From: an uncultured Clostridia bacterium
GTDB taxonomy: Bacteria > Bacillota > Clostridia > Christensenellales > UBA1242
Length of the DNA: 63,492 nucleotides
Assembly: GCA_937893125.1 (NCBI GenBank)
Contig: CALBHW010000025.1
Coordinates: forward strand, 1-63,492
Direction: 5' to 3'
The notes below the pieces were generated by a model. It ran no database searches. It saw only the letters and a list, made by a program, of their open reading frames with translations, and was not told the origin of the DNA. This document shows, in pieces, positions 13,921-23,622 of this stretch. Both the position numbers and the translations under genes were made by a program. Position 1 is the stretch's first letter, and every line of letters begins with the position of its first letter.

Positions 13921-15474
13921 TTATTTTGCTACATCAGTTGCGCGAGTTTCTCTAATGACATTAACTTTAATTTGACCAGGATATTGAAGTTCATTTTCAA
14001 TTTTTCTTGCAATATCTTTTGCAAGGAAAACGATGCTTTTATCGTCAACTTCTTCAGGCTTAACCATAATTCTGATTTCTCTACCCGCTTGAATAGCATA
14101 AGATTTTTCAACGCCCTTAAAACTATTTGCGATATTTTCAAGATTTTCAAGTCTCTTAATGTATGCGTCAAGGAGTTCTCTTCTAGCACCAGGTCTACTA
14201 CTTGAAATTGCGTCCGCCGTTTGAACGATAATTGCTTCAAGCGACCTAAACTCGACATCGCCGTGGTGCGCTTCAATACAGTGGATGACTTCTGGCGATT
14301 CCTTGTACTTTTTCGCCAAATCAACACCAATTGAAACGTGAGTACCTTCTTGTTCATGGTCAAGAGCCTTACCTATATCGTGCAAAAGCCCCGCGCGTTT
14401 TGCTACACGCACATTTGCGCCAAGTTCGCTAGCGAGAAGCCCCGCCAAATGGCACACTTCAAGGCTGTGTTTAAGCACATTTTGCCCATAACTTGTCCTA
14501 AATTTAAGTCTACCTAGAATCTTAACAAGTTCAGGGTGCATATTCATAATTCCCGACTCATAAACAGCGTTTTCACCCGCTTCTTTAATAACCGCATCGA
14601 CATCTCGTTGCGCTTTTTCGACAATTTCTTCAATGCGTGCTGGATGAATACGCCCATCCATAATAAGTTTTTCAAGCGCTACACGCGCGATTTCCCTTCT
14701 ATATGGGTCAAATCCCGACAAAACAACCGCTTCTGGCGTGTCGTCAATTATAAGGTCAACGCCCGTCGCATTTTCAATTGCACGAATATTTCGGCCTTCT
14801 CGACCAATAATTCTTCCCTTTAATTCGTCATTTGGGAGCGGAACAACAGTCACTGTAATTTCGCTTGTAATATTTGTTGCGCATTTTTGGACAGCCAAAG
14901 TCACAATCTCACGCGCTTTTTTCTCCGCCGTGTCAACTGCTTCTTCTTCCATTTGCCTTATCGTCTGCGCGCAGTCCATTTTTGCTTCGTCTACATAACG
15001 GTCGATAAGTTGTTTTTTTGCTTCCTCTTTTGTTATTCCAGACACTTTTTCAAGCGCTTGGGTTATTTTTTCGCTTTCTTTGTCTACTTCCTTTTTTGCT
15101 TCTTCAAGTTCCGTTTCTCTTTGCTTTAAATTATCAATCATAACGTCCAAGGATTCCGCTTTTTTATCCAAGGTTTCTTCCTTGCGTTGCAAAGATTCTT
15201 CTTTCATTGTAAGCCTGTTTTCTGATTTCGAAATCTCGTTGTAACGCTCGGCTATCTCTGCGTCACATTTTTCTTTGAGCGAATGGATTTCTTCTTTCGC
15301 TTCCAAAATTGCTTCTTTTTTTGCTGTTTTAGCCTCAGCATAGGCATTTTCTAAGATTTTAGTCGCATTGTTTCTTGATTGTGATGCTTTTTTTGATATT
15401 AAAAAATATGTTGCGCCTGTTCCAGCTCCAATACTTAAAACACAAGCGACTAAAAACCAAACTATTGGTATCAT
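13921..15474 (-). CDS. rny: Ribonuclease Y
   Basis: Membrane-anchored endoribonuclease that initiates mRNA decay. The 517 residues match the usual length. The N-terminal membrane helix (about 4-25) is followed by a long charged coiled coil (about 30-190). A KH domain contains GRIIGREGRNIRAIENATGV. The HD domain has HSLEVCHLAG and the metal-binding LLHDIGKALDHE, with HHGDVE further on. It is a single gene ending at the hairpin terminator 13841-13902. It directly precedes the DGR but has no known role in it. Confidence 0.97.
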   Translation of the reverse strand: MIPIVWFLVACVLSIGAGTGATYFLISKKASQSRNNATKILENAYAEAKTAKKEAILEAKEEIHSLKEKCDAEIAERYNEISKSENRLTMKEESLQRKEETLDKKAESLDVMIDNLKQRETELEEAKKEVDKESEKITQALEKVSGITKEEAKKQLIDRYVDEAKMDCAQTIRQMEEEAVDTAEKKAREIVTLAVQKCATNITSEITVTVVPLPNDELKGRIIGREGRNIRAIENATGVDLIIDDTPEAVVLSGFDPYRREIARVALEKLIMDGRIHPARIEEIVEKAQRDVDAVIKEAGENAVYESGIMNMHPELVKILGRLKFRTSYGQNVLKHSLEVCHLAGLLASELGANVRVAKRAGLLHDIGKALDHEQEGTHVSIGVDLAKKYKESPEVIHCIEAHHGDVEFRSLEAIIVQTADAISSSRPGARRELLDAYIKRLENLENIANSFKGVEKSYAIQAGREIRIMVKPEEVDDKSIVFLAKDIARKIENELQYPGQIKVNVIRETRATDVAK

Positions 15475-15768
15475 TTAGTCACTGTTCCTTTTATAAAAAA
15501 TTTATCAAAAATTCAATAACGAAATATCAAATGATTTGACTGATTATAGTTTAGCAATATCTAAAAATTATGTCAAACAAATTTATTATAGCAAAAAAAG
15601 CGAATTGCTAAAATACAAATTAACAACTCGCTTTAAATTTATTTTTTTCTATAAAAAATTATCAATTTTTGTAAATTTTTGTTCAAAAATGGTAAAAAAC
15701 ACTTTAATTTGGCTCAAAAAACCTTTTTTACCCCAAATAAGATTTTTAAAAGGGCTTATATTCCTAAA
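15475..15768. other. AT-rich spacer between rny and thiI
   Basis: It should hold the rny promoter; TTGATA-17-TGATAA on the minus strand is a possible match. A weak inverted repeat GGTAAAAAA/TTTTTTACC lies at about 15690-15731. No gene is seen. Confidence 0.35.
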
Positions 15769-16923
15769 CTAAATTTTTAGAATTTCTTGGTTTTGAATAG
15801 CCTCTTTAATCAAAGTTTCCCTATCAAGCAATGTCTCGTTTTTCTCTACCCTATCAAGTTTTGGATGCGTAACTGGCTTTTTAGGTAAAAACACACTACA
15901 ACAATCTTCATAAGGTAAAATCGATGTTTCATAAGTACCTATTTTCTCCGCAATTTGCGAAATTTCAACTTTATCAAAACTAATTAGTGGTCTAAAAACT
16001 GGCAAATCTTTCGCCATTTTGTTAGTGGATGTTATACCTTCAACTGTTTGACTGGCAACTTGTGCCAAATTTTCGCCAGTAATTATTGCCGAACAATCAT
16101 TCTCTTTTGCGACGCGTTCCGCTATATCCATCATAAATCGACGAACAAGCGTAACCATATATTCATCGTCACAATTCTTGTGGATTTCTTCTTGAATATG
16201 TGTAAATGGGATAATGTGTAAAGTGATGTTTCCTGTATATTTTTTCACAATTTTTGCTAAGTCAATGACCTTTTGCCTTGCTTGCTCGCTCGTATATGGA
16301 TAACTATGAAAATGTATTGCATCGATTTTAAGCCCGCGTTTTGCCATAAGAAAACCCGCAACAGGGCTATCAATTCCACCGCTTAAAAGTAACATTGCCT
16401 TCCCCGATGTCCCAACTGGCATACCGCCAAGGCAAGGGATTTTTTCGTAATACACATAACTTTTGCCGTTTTGTCTAATTTCAACATATACTTCTTGTTT
16501 CGGCGTATGAACATCAACCTTTGTGTCAGGGTTGTTTTCTAGAATAATCCCACCAAGCAATGCTTCCAATTTGTTTGATGGCATCTCAAATCTTTTATCT
16601 GCCCTTTTAACTTCAACCTTAAAGGTTTTCTCTACAAGTTTGATAGTTTTACAAATCTCAACGATATTGTCGAGTGTTGTGTCAATTTCGTACGCAACAG
16701 AAAGTGATACAACACCAAAAACGCACTTAATTGCGTCGATAATGTCGTCTAAATCATCATCTTCAAAATTTTCAACAATAAAACGCCCCGCCGTCCTTGT
16801 CAACTCGCAATCAAATTCTTTTAGTCTCCACTTAATATTTTTATAAAGGGTGTTTTCAAAAAAGAGATAGTTTTTCCCTTTTAAAAATATTTCCCCAAAC
16901 CTTATTAAAATCGATTTTTTCAT
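15769..16923 (-). CDS. thiI: tRNA 4-thiouridine synthase ThiI
   Basis: ThiI transfers sulfur to U8 of tRNA and can feed thiamine synthesis. 384 residues: N-terminal ferredoxin-like and THUMP region (1-165), then the PP-loop ATPase LLLSGGIDSPVAGFLMAKRG. There is no extra rhodanese domain, as usual in Firmicutes. The C-terminal CCSVFLPKKPVTHP segment provides cysteines. The cysteine desulfurase gene lies 13 bases upstream in the same operon, matching the known ThiI-NifZ/IscS pairing. Confidence 0.96.
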   Translation of the reverse strand: MKKSILIRFGEIFLKGKNYLFFENTLYKNIKWRLKEFDCELTRTAGRFIVENFEDDDLDDIIDAIKCVFGVVSLSVAYEIDTTLDNIVEICKTIKLVEKTFKVEVKRADKRFEMPSNKLEALLGGIILENNPDTKVDVHTPKQEVYVEIRQNGKSYVYYEKIPCLGGMPVGTSGKAMLLLSGGIDSPVAGFLMAKRGLKIDAIHFHSYPYTSEQARQKVIDLAKIVKKYTGNITLHIIPFTHIQEEIHKNCDDEYMVTLVRRFMMDIAERVAKENDCSAIITGENLAQVASQTVEGITSTNKMAKDLPVFRPLISFDKVEISQIAEKIGTYETSILPYEDCCSVFLPKKPVTHPKLDRVEKNETLLDRETLIKEAIQNQEILKI

Positions 16924-16936
16924 ACATTTATCCTTT

Positions 16937-18055
16937 CTATTTTATAAATTTTTTTAATGCGGTTATTAAAGCATCAATTTCTTCCGTCGTATTATTTGGG
17001 CTAAAACTCACGCGTATTGCGCCTATAATTTGCGATTTGTCATAACCTAAATTTTCTAAAACTCTATTTCCGACTTTACTTGACGAACACGCTGAGCCCG
17101 TCCCAACGCAAATTCCTTTTGAATCAAGTTGACGCATTATTGTTTCCCCACGATAGCCCTTAAAAAATAGGCTCACGACATAAGGCGAATTACTTTTAGC
17201 GCTAACAATAGTCGCTTGTGGGAGTTCTTTATATAACTCTTTTAAAAGATGTTCTTTAAGACTGACAACCTTTTCATAATTTTCCTTTTGATGAGTGAAC
17301 ATCTCTTTAACCGCTTCATAAAAAGATAAAATTCCGCCAGCATTCACAGTGCCCGACCTTAGTCCAAACTCTTGTCCGCCACCAAAATTGATGTTTTTAA
17401 TTTTCGTGTCTTTTGAAATATAGAGTGCCCCGACGCCTTTAATTCCACCTATTTTGTGCGCAGACATTGATAGAAGATTTATTTTACACTTTCTAACATT
17501 TATGTCAATTTTCCCAAATCCTTGCACGGCGTCAACATGTAAAAGTGCTTCCCTGCAGTGGCTATTCATAATTTCACAAACGCGTTTTAAATCGTTTATT
17601 GCACCTGTTTCATTATTGACAAACATCACAGAGACAAGCGCAACATCTGAACTTAACATTGTCTCAAATTTGTCATAATCAATTTGACCATCTGCTCTTA
17701 AAGGAATAAAGCCGACATCATAGTCCTTTGATTTTAGTTCCATCGCCGTATTATAGACTGCTGGATGCTCTCCCACTGAAAATAAATATTTTTTGTGCTT
17801 GTCCTTTGCCGAGCCAATAATAGCAAGGTTATTTGACTCGGTTGCTCCAGATGTAAATACAACTTGGTCACCTACATCGTCGCCGTGGAGATAATTTATA
17901 ATTCCGCGCCTTGCCGAATTTATCTCTTGAGATAATTTAAACGCGCATGAGTAAGGAGCCGAAGGATTAAAATATTCTTCGGCATTTATCTGGTCAAACT
18001 TATCCATTGCTTTCTTTATAGGCTTAGTAGTTGCGGCGTTATCAAAATAAATCAT
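16937..18055 (-). CDS. Cysteine desulfurase (NifS/IscS class, ThiI partner)
   Basis: A PLP-dependent desulfurase of 372 residues that would supply persulfide sulfur to ThiI. The start MIYFDNAATTKP is the family signature. The PLP lysine lies in SMSAHKIGGIKGVGALY, and ATESNNLAI is also conserved. The catalytic cysteine loop is GICVGTGSACSSSKV near the C-terminus. Immediate co-transcription with thiI suggests the tRNA thiolation branch rather than general Fe-S assembly; no iscU is adjacent. Confidence 0.95.
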   Translation of the reverse strand: MIYFDNAATTKPIKKAMDKFDQINAEEYFNPSAPYSCAFKLSQEINSARRGIINYLHGDDVGDQVVFTSGATESNNLAIIGSAKDKHKKYLFSVGEHPAVYNTAMELKSKDYDVGFIPLRADGQIDYDKFETMLSSDVALVSVMFVNNETGAINDLKRVCEIMNSHCREALLHVDAVQGFGKIDINVRKCKINLLSMSAHKIGGIKGVGALYISKDTKIKNINFGGGQEFGLRSGTVNAGGILSFYEAVKEMFTHQKENYEKVVSLKEHLLKELYKELPQATIVSAKSNSPYVVSLFFKGYRGETIMRQLDSKGICVGTGSACSSSKVGNRVLENLGYDKSQIIGAIRVSFSPNNTTEEIDALITALKKFIK

Positions 18056-18249
18056 TTATTCTCCTTTTCTTTAAAGGTCTATAATAGCTCTTTCACTCAC
18101 TATCTTTTTACAACTAGGAAATTTGTCCCTGTAATTATGACAACTCTTGTCATATTTTATTTAATCTTAAACTCAAGTTCACTAAAATACGGAATGTGTA
18201 ACTTTATTCATAAGCTCTTCAACTCAGATTAAACAAACATCAGTGCTAT
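18056..18249. other. Spacer between pheT and the thiI operon
   Basis: It contains a perfect small hairpin ATGACAA-CTC-TTGTCAT near 18137-18153, which has a T-run only on the plus strand. No gene is seen. Confidence 0.35.
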
Positions 18250-20622
18250 CTACAATTTCAACTTAATATTATTTTGCGCAAATTTTTCAATTACGGCAGA
18301 GTGGAATATGTCAATATCCTCAGTTTTTAGCGTTCTATCCAAACTATTTACTTCATAGTGAAGTGTATAGCTCTTTGTACCGTCTATGTTTTCATAAATA
18401 TCAAGAAGTGAAACGGAATAATTAAGCGTAGAATCAATTTTGTTTGCGATTTCAATAATATCCTTATATAACTTATCCCTTGGAATAATAAAGTTAAAAT
18501 CGAGTTTCGTTGTAGGATACTTGCTTATTTTTTCAAACTTCGTTTCGATTGGTGCAACCTTTACAAGTTGTGAAAAGTTAATTTCAAAGCCAACAACGCT
18601 ACAATTTTCTTCAATCTTTTCAGTAACATTTGGATGCACAGCAAACATATCTCCAACAAGCGCGTCACCAGCCGAAATTGTGTAGTAATTTTTTGGATGA
18701 TAATAATCGACGGATGGATTTGAAAGATTAAGTGTTAGTTTTATTTTAAAAACATAATCAAACAAGAAATCAATCATATCACGCATCTTGTAAAGCATTT
18801 CTTCGACCGACTTGTCCGCGCTATACAAAACAACTCCAAGGCTCTTTGTCTCGTCCGCCAAATTGTCCTTAGTCATATTTTTAACAACACGCCCAACTTC
18901 AAATGTGCCGAAATTGTCAAAATTAGCTTTATTATCCACGACTACTTTAAGCAAACTAGGAATCATTGTACTACGAATTTTATCGTTTTCTTTGTTTATA
19001 GAATTAACACATCTTATAACACTTGTTGGAGCAATATCAAGTTCTTTATTAGTCGCCATATCGTACCAAACATAGGAATGAGTCTCATTAAGATTAAACT
19101 TTTGCGCTAAGGCATATTTTGTGTCATATTCAAGCTTTATTGCAGGGTCTAAAAGTGCAGGTTTAAGCGGTTGCTTAAGTGATTTTGGAGTAATATTGTC
19201 ATAACCATAAATCCTTGTCACTTCTTCCACTAAATCCGCTTTTCCGTTAATATCTTTCGTAGCCCTAAATGTTGGAACGAGAAATTTATATGTGCCATTT
19301 TTATTTGACAACAATTTAAATTCAAGGCTTGTCAAAATAGACAAAATAGTCTCTTCTGGAATGTCAATCCCAACAAATCTATCAACATAGTCTTTTGTCA
19401 ATTCAACTTCAAGCTTATCATACTTTTTAAGATAACTATCAACTATACTTGATGAAATCTCAGCACCAGAATCCTGTTCTTTTATAAGATAAACCATTCT
19501 TAATAACGCAGTCATCGTAAGCTCGGGGTCAAGAGATTTTTCATATCTAGCACTTGCTTCCGTTCTCATTCCGAGGCTTGTCGCGGTCGTTCTAACCTTA
19601 TACGCGTCAAAATTAGCAGATTCAATAAGAACACTTGTTGTTTCATCCGTTATTTCGCTATTTTCGCCCCCCATAATACCTGCAAGTGCAACTGGCGTTT
19701 CATTTGTTGCGATAACCATATTCCCCGCCTTTAAAGCCCTATTTTCGCCATCAAGAGTCTTAAAAGCAAGGTCTTTATCAAGATTATATACTTCAATTTT
19801 CTTCACTATGTCGCCATCAAAAGCGTGCATAGGTTGTCCAAGTTCAAGCATAACATAATTTGTCATATCTGCAAGGAGATTTATCCCGCGCATTCCACAA
19901 TAAAATAGCCTTATTTGCATATTAAGCGACGACTTTTTACGCGTAACATTTTTCATACTCGCCGTTGTATATCTATAACAATCCTTGCTTGTTACAACAA
20001 GTTCTGTTTTTGGCTTTCCTTCAAAATCCTTTTTATCCGCCACCAAAAGAGGTTTAAGTTCTCGCCCACAAAGTGCTGAAATTTCTCTTGCTATGCCATA
20101 ATGTCCCCATAAATCTGGGCGGTTTGTAAGAGATTTATTGTCAACCTCAAAAATAGTGTCTTCTATGTCTAACACGTCTTTTATATCCGCACCAACTTTT
20201 GCGTCGCTATCAAGTTCAACGATCCCGCTATGGTCATCTGAAATACCAATTTCATCACCACCGCAACACATCCCAAAGCTCTCAATTCCAGCAAGAGTTG
20301 CCTTTGAAATAGTAATATTTCCGAGTTTTGCTCCAATTTTTGCAAGTGCGGTTTTTAGACCGACACGGACATTGGGAGCCCCGCACACAATTTGAAGAGG
20401 CTCTTTTTCTCCAGCATCCACTTTAAGAAGATGCAACTTTTTGCTGTTTGGCACATTTTCTACACTCAAAATCTCGCCGACAACAACTCCCGAGATATCT
20501 TTCCCTTTATATTCTACACCCTCGACTTCCGCGACGGACATCGTAAATTTATTTATAAGTTTTTCAATGTCCACTCCATTTAAGTCAACAAAGTCTTTTA
20601 TCCAATTTATTGATACTTTCAT
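18250..20622 (-). CDS. pheT: Phenylalanine--tRNA ligase beta subunit
   Basis: The large subunit of the alpha2-beta2 PheRS, 790 residues, normal length. An N-terminal EMAP/OB-like tRNA-binding domain (about 40-150, VVVGEILSVENVPNSKKLHL) leads to the B3/4 editing domain, the B5 domain, and a C-terminal anticodon-binding ferredoxin-like domain (KYPTTKLDFNFIIPRD). It begins 9 bases after pheS and shares its T-box control. Confidence 0.98.
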   Translation of the reverse strand: MKVSINWIKDFVDLNGVDIEKLINKFTMSVAEVEGVEYKGKDISGVVVGEILSVENVPNSKKLHLLKVDAGEKEPLQIVCGAPNVRVGLKTALAKIGAKLGNITISKATLAGIESFGMCCGGDEIGISDDHSGIVELDSDAKVGADIKDVLDIEDTIFEVDNKSLTNRPDLWGHYGIAREISALCGRELKPLLVADKKDFEGKPKTELVVTSKDCYRYTTASMKNVTRKKSSLNMQIRLFYCGMRGINLLADMTNYVMLELGQPMHAFDGDIVKKIEVYNLDKDLAFKTLDGENRALKAGNMVIATNETPVALAGIMGGENSEITDETTSVLIESANFDAYKVRTTATSLGMRTEASARYEKSLDPELTMTALLRMVYLIKEQDSGAEISSSIVDSYLKKYDKLEVELTKDYVDRFVGIDIPEETILSILTSLEFKLLSNKNGTYKFLVPTFRATKDINGKADLVEEVTRIYGYDNITPKSLKQPLKPALLDPAIKLEYDTKYALAQKFNLNETHSYVWYDMATNKELDIAPTSVIRCVNSINKENDKIRSTMIPSLLKVVVDNKANFDNFGTFEVGRVVKNMTKDNLADETKSLGVVLYSADKSVEEMLYKMRDMIDFLFDYVFKIKLTLNLSNPSVDYYHPKNYYTISAGDALVGDMFAVHPNVTEKIEENCSVVGFEINFSQLVKVAPIETKFEKISKYPTTKLDFNFIIPRDKLYKDIIEIANKIDSTLNYSVSLLDIYENIDGTKSYTLHYEVNSLDRTLKTEDIDIFHSAVIEKFAQNNIKLKL

Positions 20623-20631
20623 ATTTTTCTC

Positions 20632-21657
20632 CTATTTTATCCCCGCTTGAGATAATGCTTTAATATTTCCACTATTGAGCAAGCGGATTTCAGTTATATC
20701 ATAAGTCATCATAGCAAGTCTTGAAAAACCAAGCCCAAACGCAAAGCCTTGACATTTGTCAGGGTCAATCCCGCCCATTCTTAGAACATTAGGGTGAATC
20801 ATCCCGCAAGGACAAAGTTCAATCCAACCACCATGTTTACAAACTCTGCAACCTTTTCCATCACAATATGGGCAAGAAATATCGAGTTCAAAGCCAGGCT
20901 CAACAAATGGAAAAAATCCAGGGCGCAACCTAACATTGATTTCTTTTTTGAAAACGTGCGTCAGCATTTCTTTCATAAAGTAAATCAAATTTGCGACTGA
21001 AACATCTTTATCAATCATCATCCCTTCTATTTGGAAGAAAGTGTTTTCGTGGCTAGCGTCAAGTTCTTCGTTTCTAAAACATCTTCCAGGGAAAATCGCT
21101 TTAAGTGGCGCGCCATATTTACGCATAATTCTATTTTGTGCTGCCGAAGTATGTGTTTTTAAAACTTGTCCATTGTCAAGATAGAATGTATCTTGCATAT
21201 CTCTCGCTGGGTGGTTTTTAGGAACATTGACCGCTTCAAAGTTGTTATACTCCGTCTCAATTTCATTGCCGTCTTCAACAGTAAATCCCATACTTAGAAA
21301 AATATCAATAACTTCATTTTGAATGATTGAAATTGGATGCAAACTTCCATGTGGACAACTACTAGGAACGGTCAAATCTAGGTCTTTTGTTTTGTTTATC
21401 TTATTCAAAATTTTTTGTTTTGCAAATTCCTTTTCTCTTTCTTCCATAAGCGATTGAAGGTCTTGTTTTATCTTATTTACAGTTTGCCCAAAAGTCCTTT
21501 TTTCTTCGTTTGGCAAGTCTTTGACCTTTTTCATAAGTTCTGTAACCTTACCCGTTTTGCCGAGATAATTTACATAAAAAGTAGACAAATCTTGAAAAAT
21601 CTTTGTCTCTTCAAGGTCTTTTTTGGCTTTTAAAAAAATCTCTTCTAACTCTTTCAT
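20632..21657 (-). CDS. pheS: Phenylalanine--tRNA ligase alpha subunit
   Basis: The catalytic subunit, 341 residues. The N-terminal coiled coil (1-90) is followed by the class II core with HPISIIQNEVIDIFLSMGF, FRNEELDASHENTFFQIEG (motif 2) and GFAFGLGFSRLAMM (motif 3). A CPYCDGKGCRVC cluster is present, as in many PheS proteins. It charges tRNA-Phe together with PheT. Expression is set by the upstream T-box. Confidence 0.98.
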   Translation of the reverse strand: MKELEEIFLKAKKDLEETKIFQDLSTFYVNYLGKTGKVTELMKKVKDLPNEEKRTFGQTVNKIKQDLQSLMEEREKEFAKQKILNKINKTKDLDLTVPSSCPHGSLHPISIIQNEVIDIFLSMGFTVEDGNEIETEYNNFEAVNVPKNHPARDMQDTFYLDNGQVLKTHTSAAQNRIMRKYGAPLKAIFPGRCFRNEELDASHENTFFQIEGMMIDKDVSVANLIYFMKEMLTHVFKKEINVRLRPGFFPFVEPGFELDISCPYCDGKGCRVCKHGGWIELCPCGMIHPNVLRMGGIDPDKCQGFAFGLGFSRLAMMTYDITEIRLLNSGNIKALSQAGIK

Positions 21658-21766
21658 ATCTTTTTCCTTTCTTTATTTTAACCTTTTGTTTGAGCGACAT
21701 TTATACTCTTTAACCTTTTTTTTCACGAGTAATACAATAGTAGATTCGTGAGTTGTCCTTTAAAAC

Positions 21767-22062
21767 AAAAAAACTCCGCCACCTTTTAATAGGGCGAAGC
21801 ATTCTTCACGGTACCACCTATTTTCGATTTAGGCACAAAAATAGCTCATTTTTGGGCCAAAATCCTTACTTATGCTATCACGGGCATTCCCGTCTCTAAC
21901 TACTGTTATTTCCCCAGAGAAGCTAAAAAGTGAATTCATTTTTGCACTTTGATAAATCTTTTTCAGCACGCCTAAAAAGGCGAAGATTCTCTCTAAATCA
22001 AAGTTTGAGTTCTACTCGCAAAAACTACTAGTCTTTCATTATCGCTTTTACAAAAGTTTCAA
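21767..22062 (-). promoter_or_regulatory. T-box riboswitch (Phe) controlling pheST
   Basis: On the minus strand the antiterminator T-box reads TAGGTGGTACCGTG (21820-21807), close to the AGGGTGGNACCGCG consensus. The terminator hairpin CTTCGCC/GGCGGAG plus T-run follows (21799-21767). The stem I region at about 21900-22040 holds a candidate specifier TTC (21934-21932), a Phe codon, in a bulge near AATGAATTCAC. Uncharged tRNA-Phe should promote read-through into pheS. Confidence 0.92.
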
Positions 22063-22070
22063 ACAATGAC

Positions 22071-22098
22071 ATTTTATCAAATATATTTATTTTGTCAA
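22071..22098 (-). promoter_or_regulatory. pheST T-box promoter
   Basis: Minus-strand TTGACA (22093-22098), 16 bases, TAAAAT (22071-22076), starting transcription just before the T-box leader. Confidence 0.8.
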
Positions 22099-22326
22099 CT
22101 TTATTTTATGTTTTTGTAAACCTTTTTTAATATAATTTCTTTTGGCATTTAATAATAAATCAAAAATACAAATACTTGCGGGACTTTATTTAAAAACCTT
22201 TTTAATAATACTACCAGCACGAGAGGTTTGTACAAAATCAATAAGGCGGTTAAAATTAAGGCCAATTTAAACTAAAAAAGCGTTATTTTCCACACAGGAT
22301 TGAAGTCAATAAAACATTATTTTGTA
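22099..22326. other. AT-rich spacer upstream of pheST and downstream of yunB
   Basis: I see no gene or strong hairpin. A terminator for yunB is not obvious. Confidence 0.3.
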
Positions 22327-23040
22327 CTATTTCAAGTCATCTAGCGATGTTATATTTAGATATGTGCTAGGTACTTTTCCAACAATTACAAACTCGCTAA
22401 CAATATAACTGTTTTCGCTCTTTATGACCTTCATTCCAAAAGGCAAAATAAGCGAAGCCTCGCTTTCAATCGTCACATATATTTTATGTACGGTTTGATT
22501 TATCCCGCAAGACGAAAAAGATGTATAAAAACTACATTTTGCATTGCCAATAGGGTTAACTTTAAAAGTTGCGTCGGTCCCCACGCCAGATAAAAACGCT
22601 ATTCCAGACAATGTTCCGATCGGAATGTTCACGCCCATTGTTGCAACTTCGTCAAGTTTTTGTTGTGTGTGTATTGCAAGTGTGTTTCCAATTTTGTTAA
22701 TTTCGTTGGTATTTGCTTTTATAGATAAGACGTCTCCCGACGCAGAATAAGATACATTTATTAAGTCGTTGTAATTCACAGCAGTTATTTCATTTACAGC
22801 ACTGTTTGATGACACGGCAAGCATTTTATTTACTTGCGCTTCACCATAAGACATCACAATTGGATTAACTACGCGCGAGAGAAAAACCAGCACACTCACA
22901 ACGACAAAAAAAACAGCGAAAATCAAGACAAATAAAACTTTTTTTGTCCTTTTTCGTTTCGCCATTTTGATTTTGTTTGTCACATATTCTGATTCATACT
23001 CCTGACAACTCACACTTATTTTTATGCCAAAATATGACAA
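22327..23040 (-). CDS. yunB: Sporulation protein YunB
   Basis: A 237-residue YunB-family protein. YunB is a mother-cell sporulation protein in Bacillus whose biochemical role is unknown. A cytosolic, very basic start (MAKRKRTKKV around residues 25-35) precedes one membrane segment (about 36-60). An extracytoplasmic domain follows with the conserved VNPIVMSYGEAQVNKMLAVS, TNEINKIGNTLA, VNIPIGTLSG and ESEASLILPFGMKVI stretches. It lies just before the spoVA block, on the same strand. Confidence 0.85.
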   Translation of the reverse strand: MSYFGIKISVSCQEYESEYVTNKIKMAKRKRTKKVLFVLIFAVFFVVVSVLVFLSRVVNPIVMSYGEAQVNKMLAVSSNSAVNEITAVNYNDLINVSYSASGDVLSIKANTNEINKIGNTLAIHTQQKLDEVATMGVNIPIGTLSGIAFLSGVGTDATFKVNPIGNAKCSFYTSFSSCGINQTVHKIYVTIESEASLILPFGMKVIKSENSYIVSEFVIVGKVPSTYLNITSLDDLK

Positions 23041-23178
23041 TGTATGACATATTTTACTTGCTTTTATCCTCTTGTTTACTAAAAAAATCTAAGATTCTAT
23101 AATGTTTAAAGTATAAAAAAATTATTACAACCTTTTAGAAATTACATAAAAAGGCTAACATTTTGAAATAAACATAAT

Positions 23179-23218
23179 AAAAAAGGAGACTATGCAACTT
23201 AAATGCAAAGCTCCCTTT
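23179..23218 (-). terminator. spoVA operon terminator
   Basis: On the minus strand AAAGGGAG...TGCA / TGCA...CTCCTTTTTT forms a long hairpin ending in a T-run, 30 bases past the spoVAE stop. Confidence 0.75.
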
Positions 23219-23248
23219 GTGTATCAGTTTTAAAAAATAAGCTAAAAA

Positions 23249-23620
23249 TTACGATTTTTTACTGTGTGACCTAAATATAAGAGCAAAAATATATCCAAAC
23301 CCAACTGCGGCTGCAATTCCCGCTGCGGTGGCGGTTAATCCACCATTAAATATGCCCAAAATTCCGTATTTTTTAACACCCTCCATTGCTCCGCGAGCCA
23401 AAGACGCCCCGAAGCCAATAATTGGGACCGTTATTCCTGATTTAGCGAATTCTTTTATAGGGTCAAAAAGCATAACCGCTTGAAGAAGCACACCAATTAG
23501 TTCGAATAAAACAAGTATTCTCGCCGATGTCATTCTAGTTCTAATAATCAAAATTTGTGCAATAAGGCAAACAAATCCGCCTACGCCAAAAACAATTAAA
23601 TATTGTAAAAATATATCCAT
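23249..23620 (-). CDS. spoVAE: Stage V sporulation protein AE
   Basis: A 123-residue multi-pass membrane protein of the SpoVAE family, part of the inner-forespore-membrane SpoVA channel for dipicolinic acid. Hydrophobic segments are about 3-25, 32-52 and 90-113. PIIGFGASLARGAMEGVKKYG is the conserved loop. It begins two bases after spoVAD ends, so the two are translationally coupled. Confidence 0.95.
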   Translation of the reverse strand: MDIFLQYLIVFGVGGFVCLIAQILIIRTRMTSARILVLFELIGVLLQAVMLFDPIKEFAKSGITVPIIGFGASLARGAMEGVKKYGILGIFNGGLTATAAGIAAAVGFGYIFALIFRSHSKKS

Positions 23621-23622
23621 TT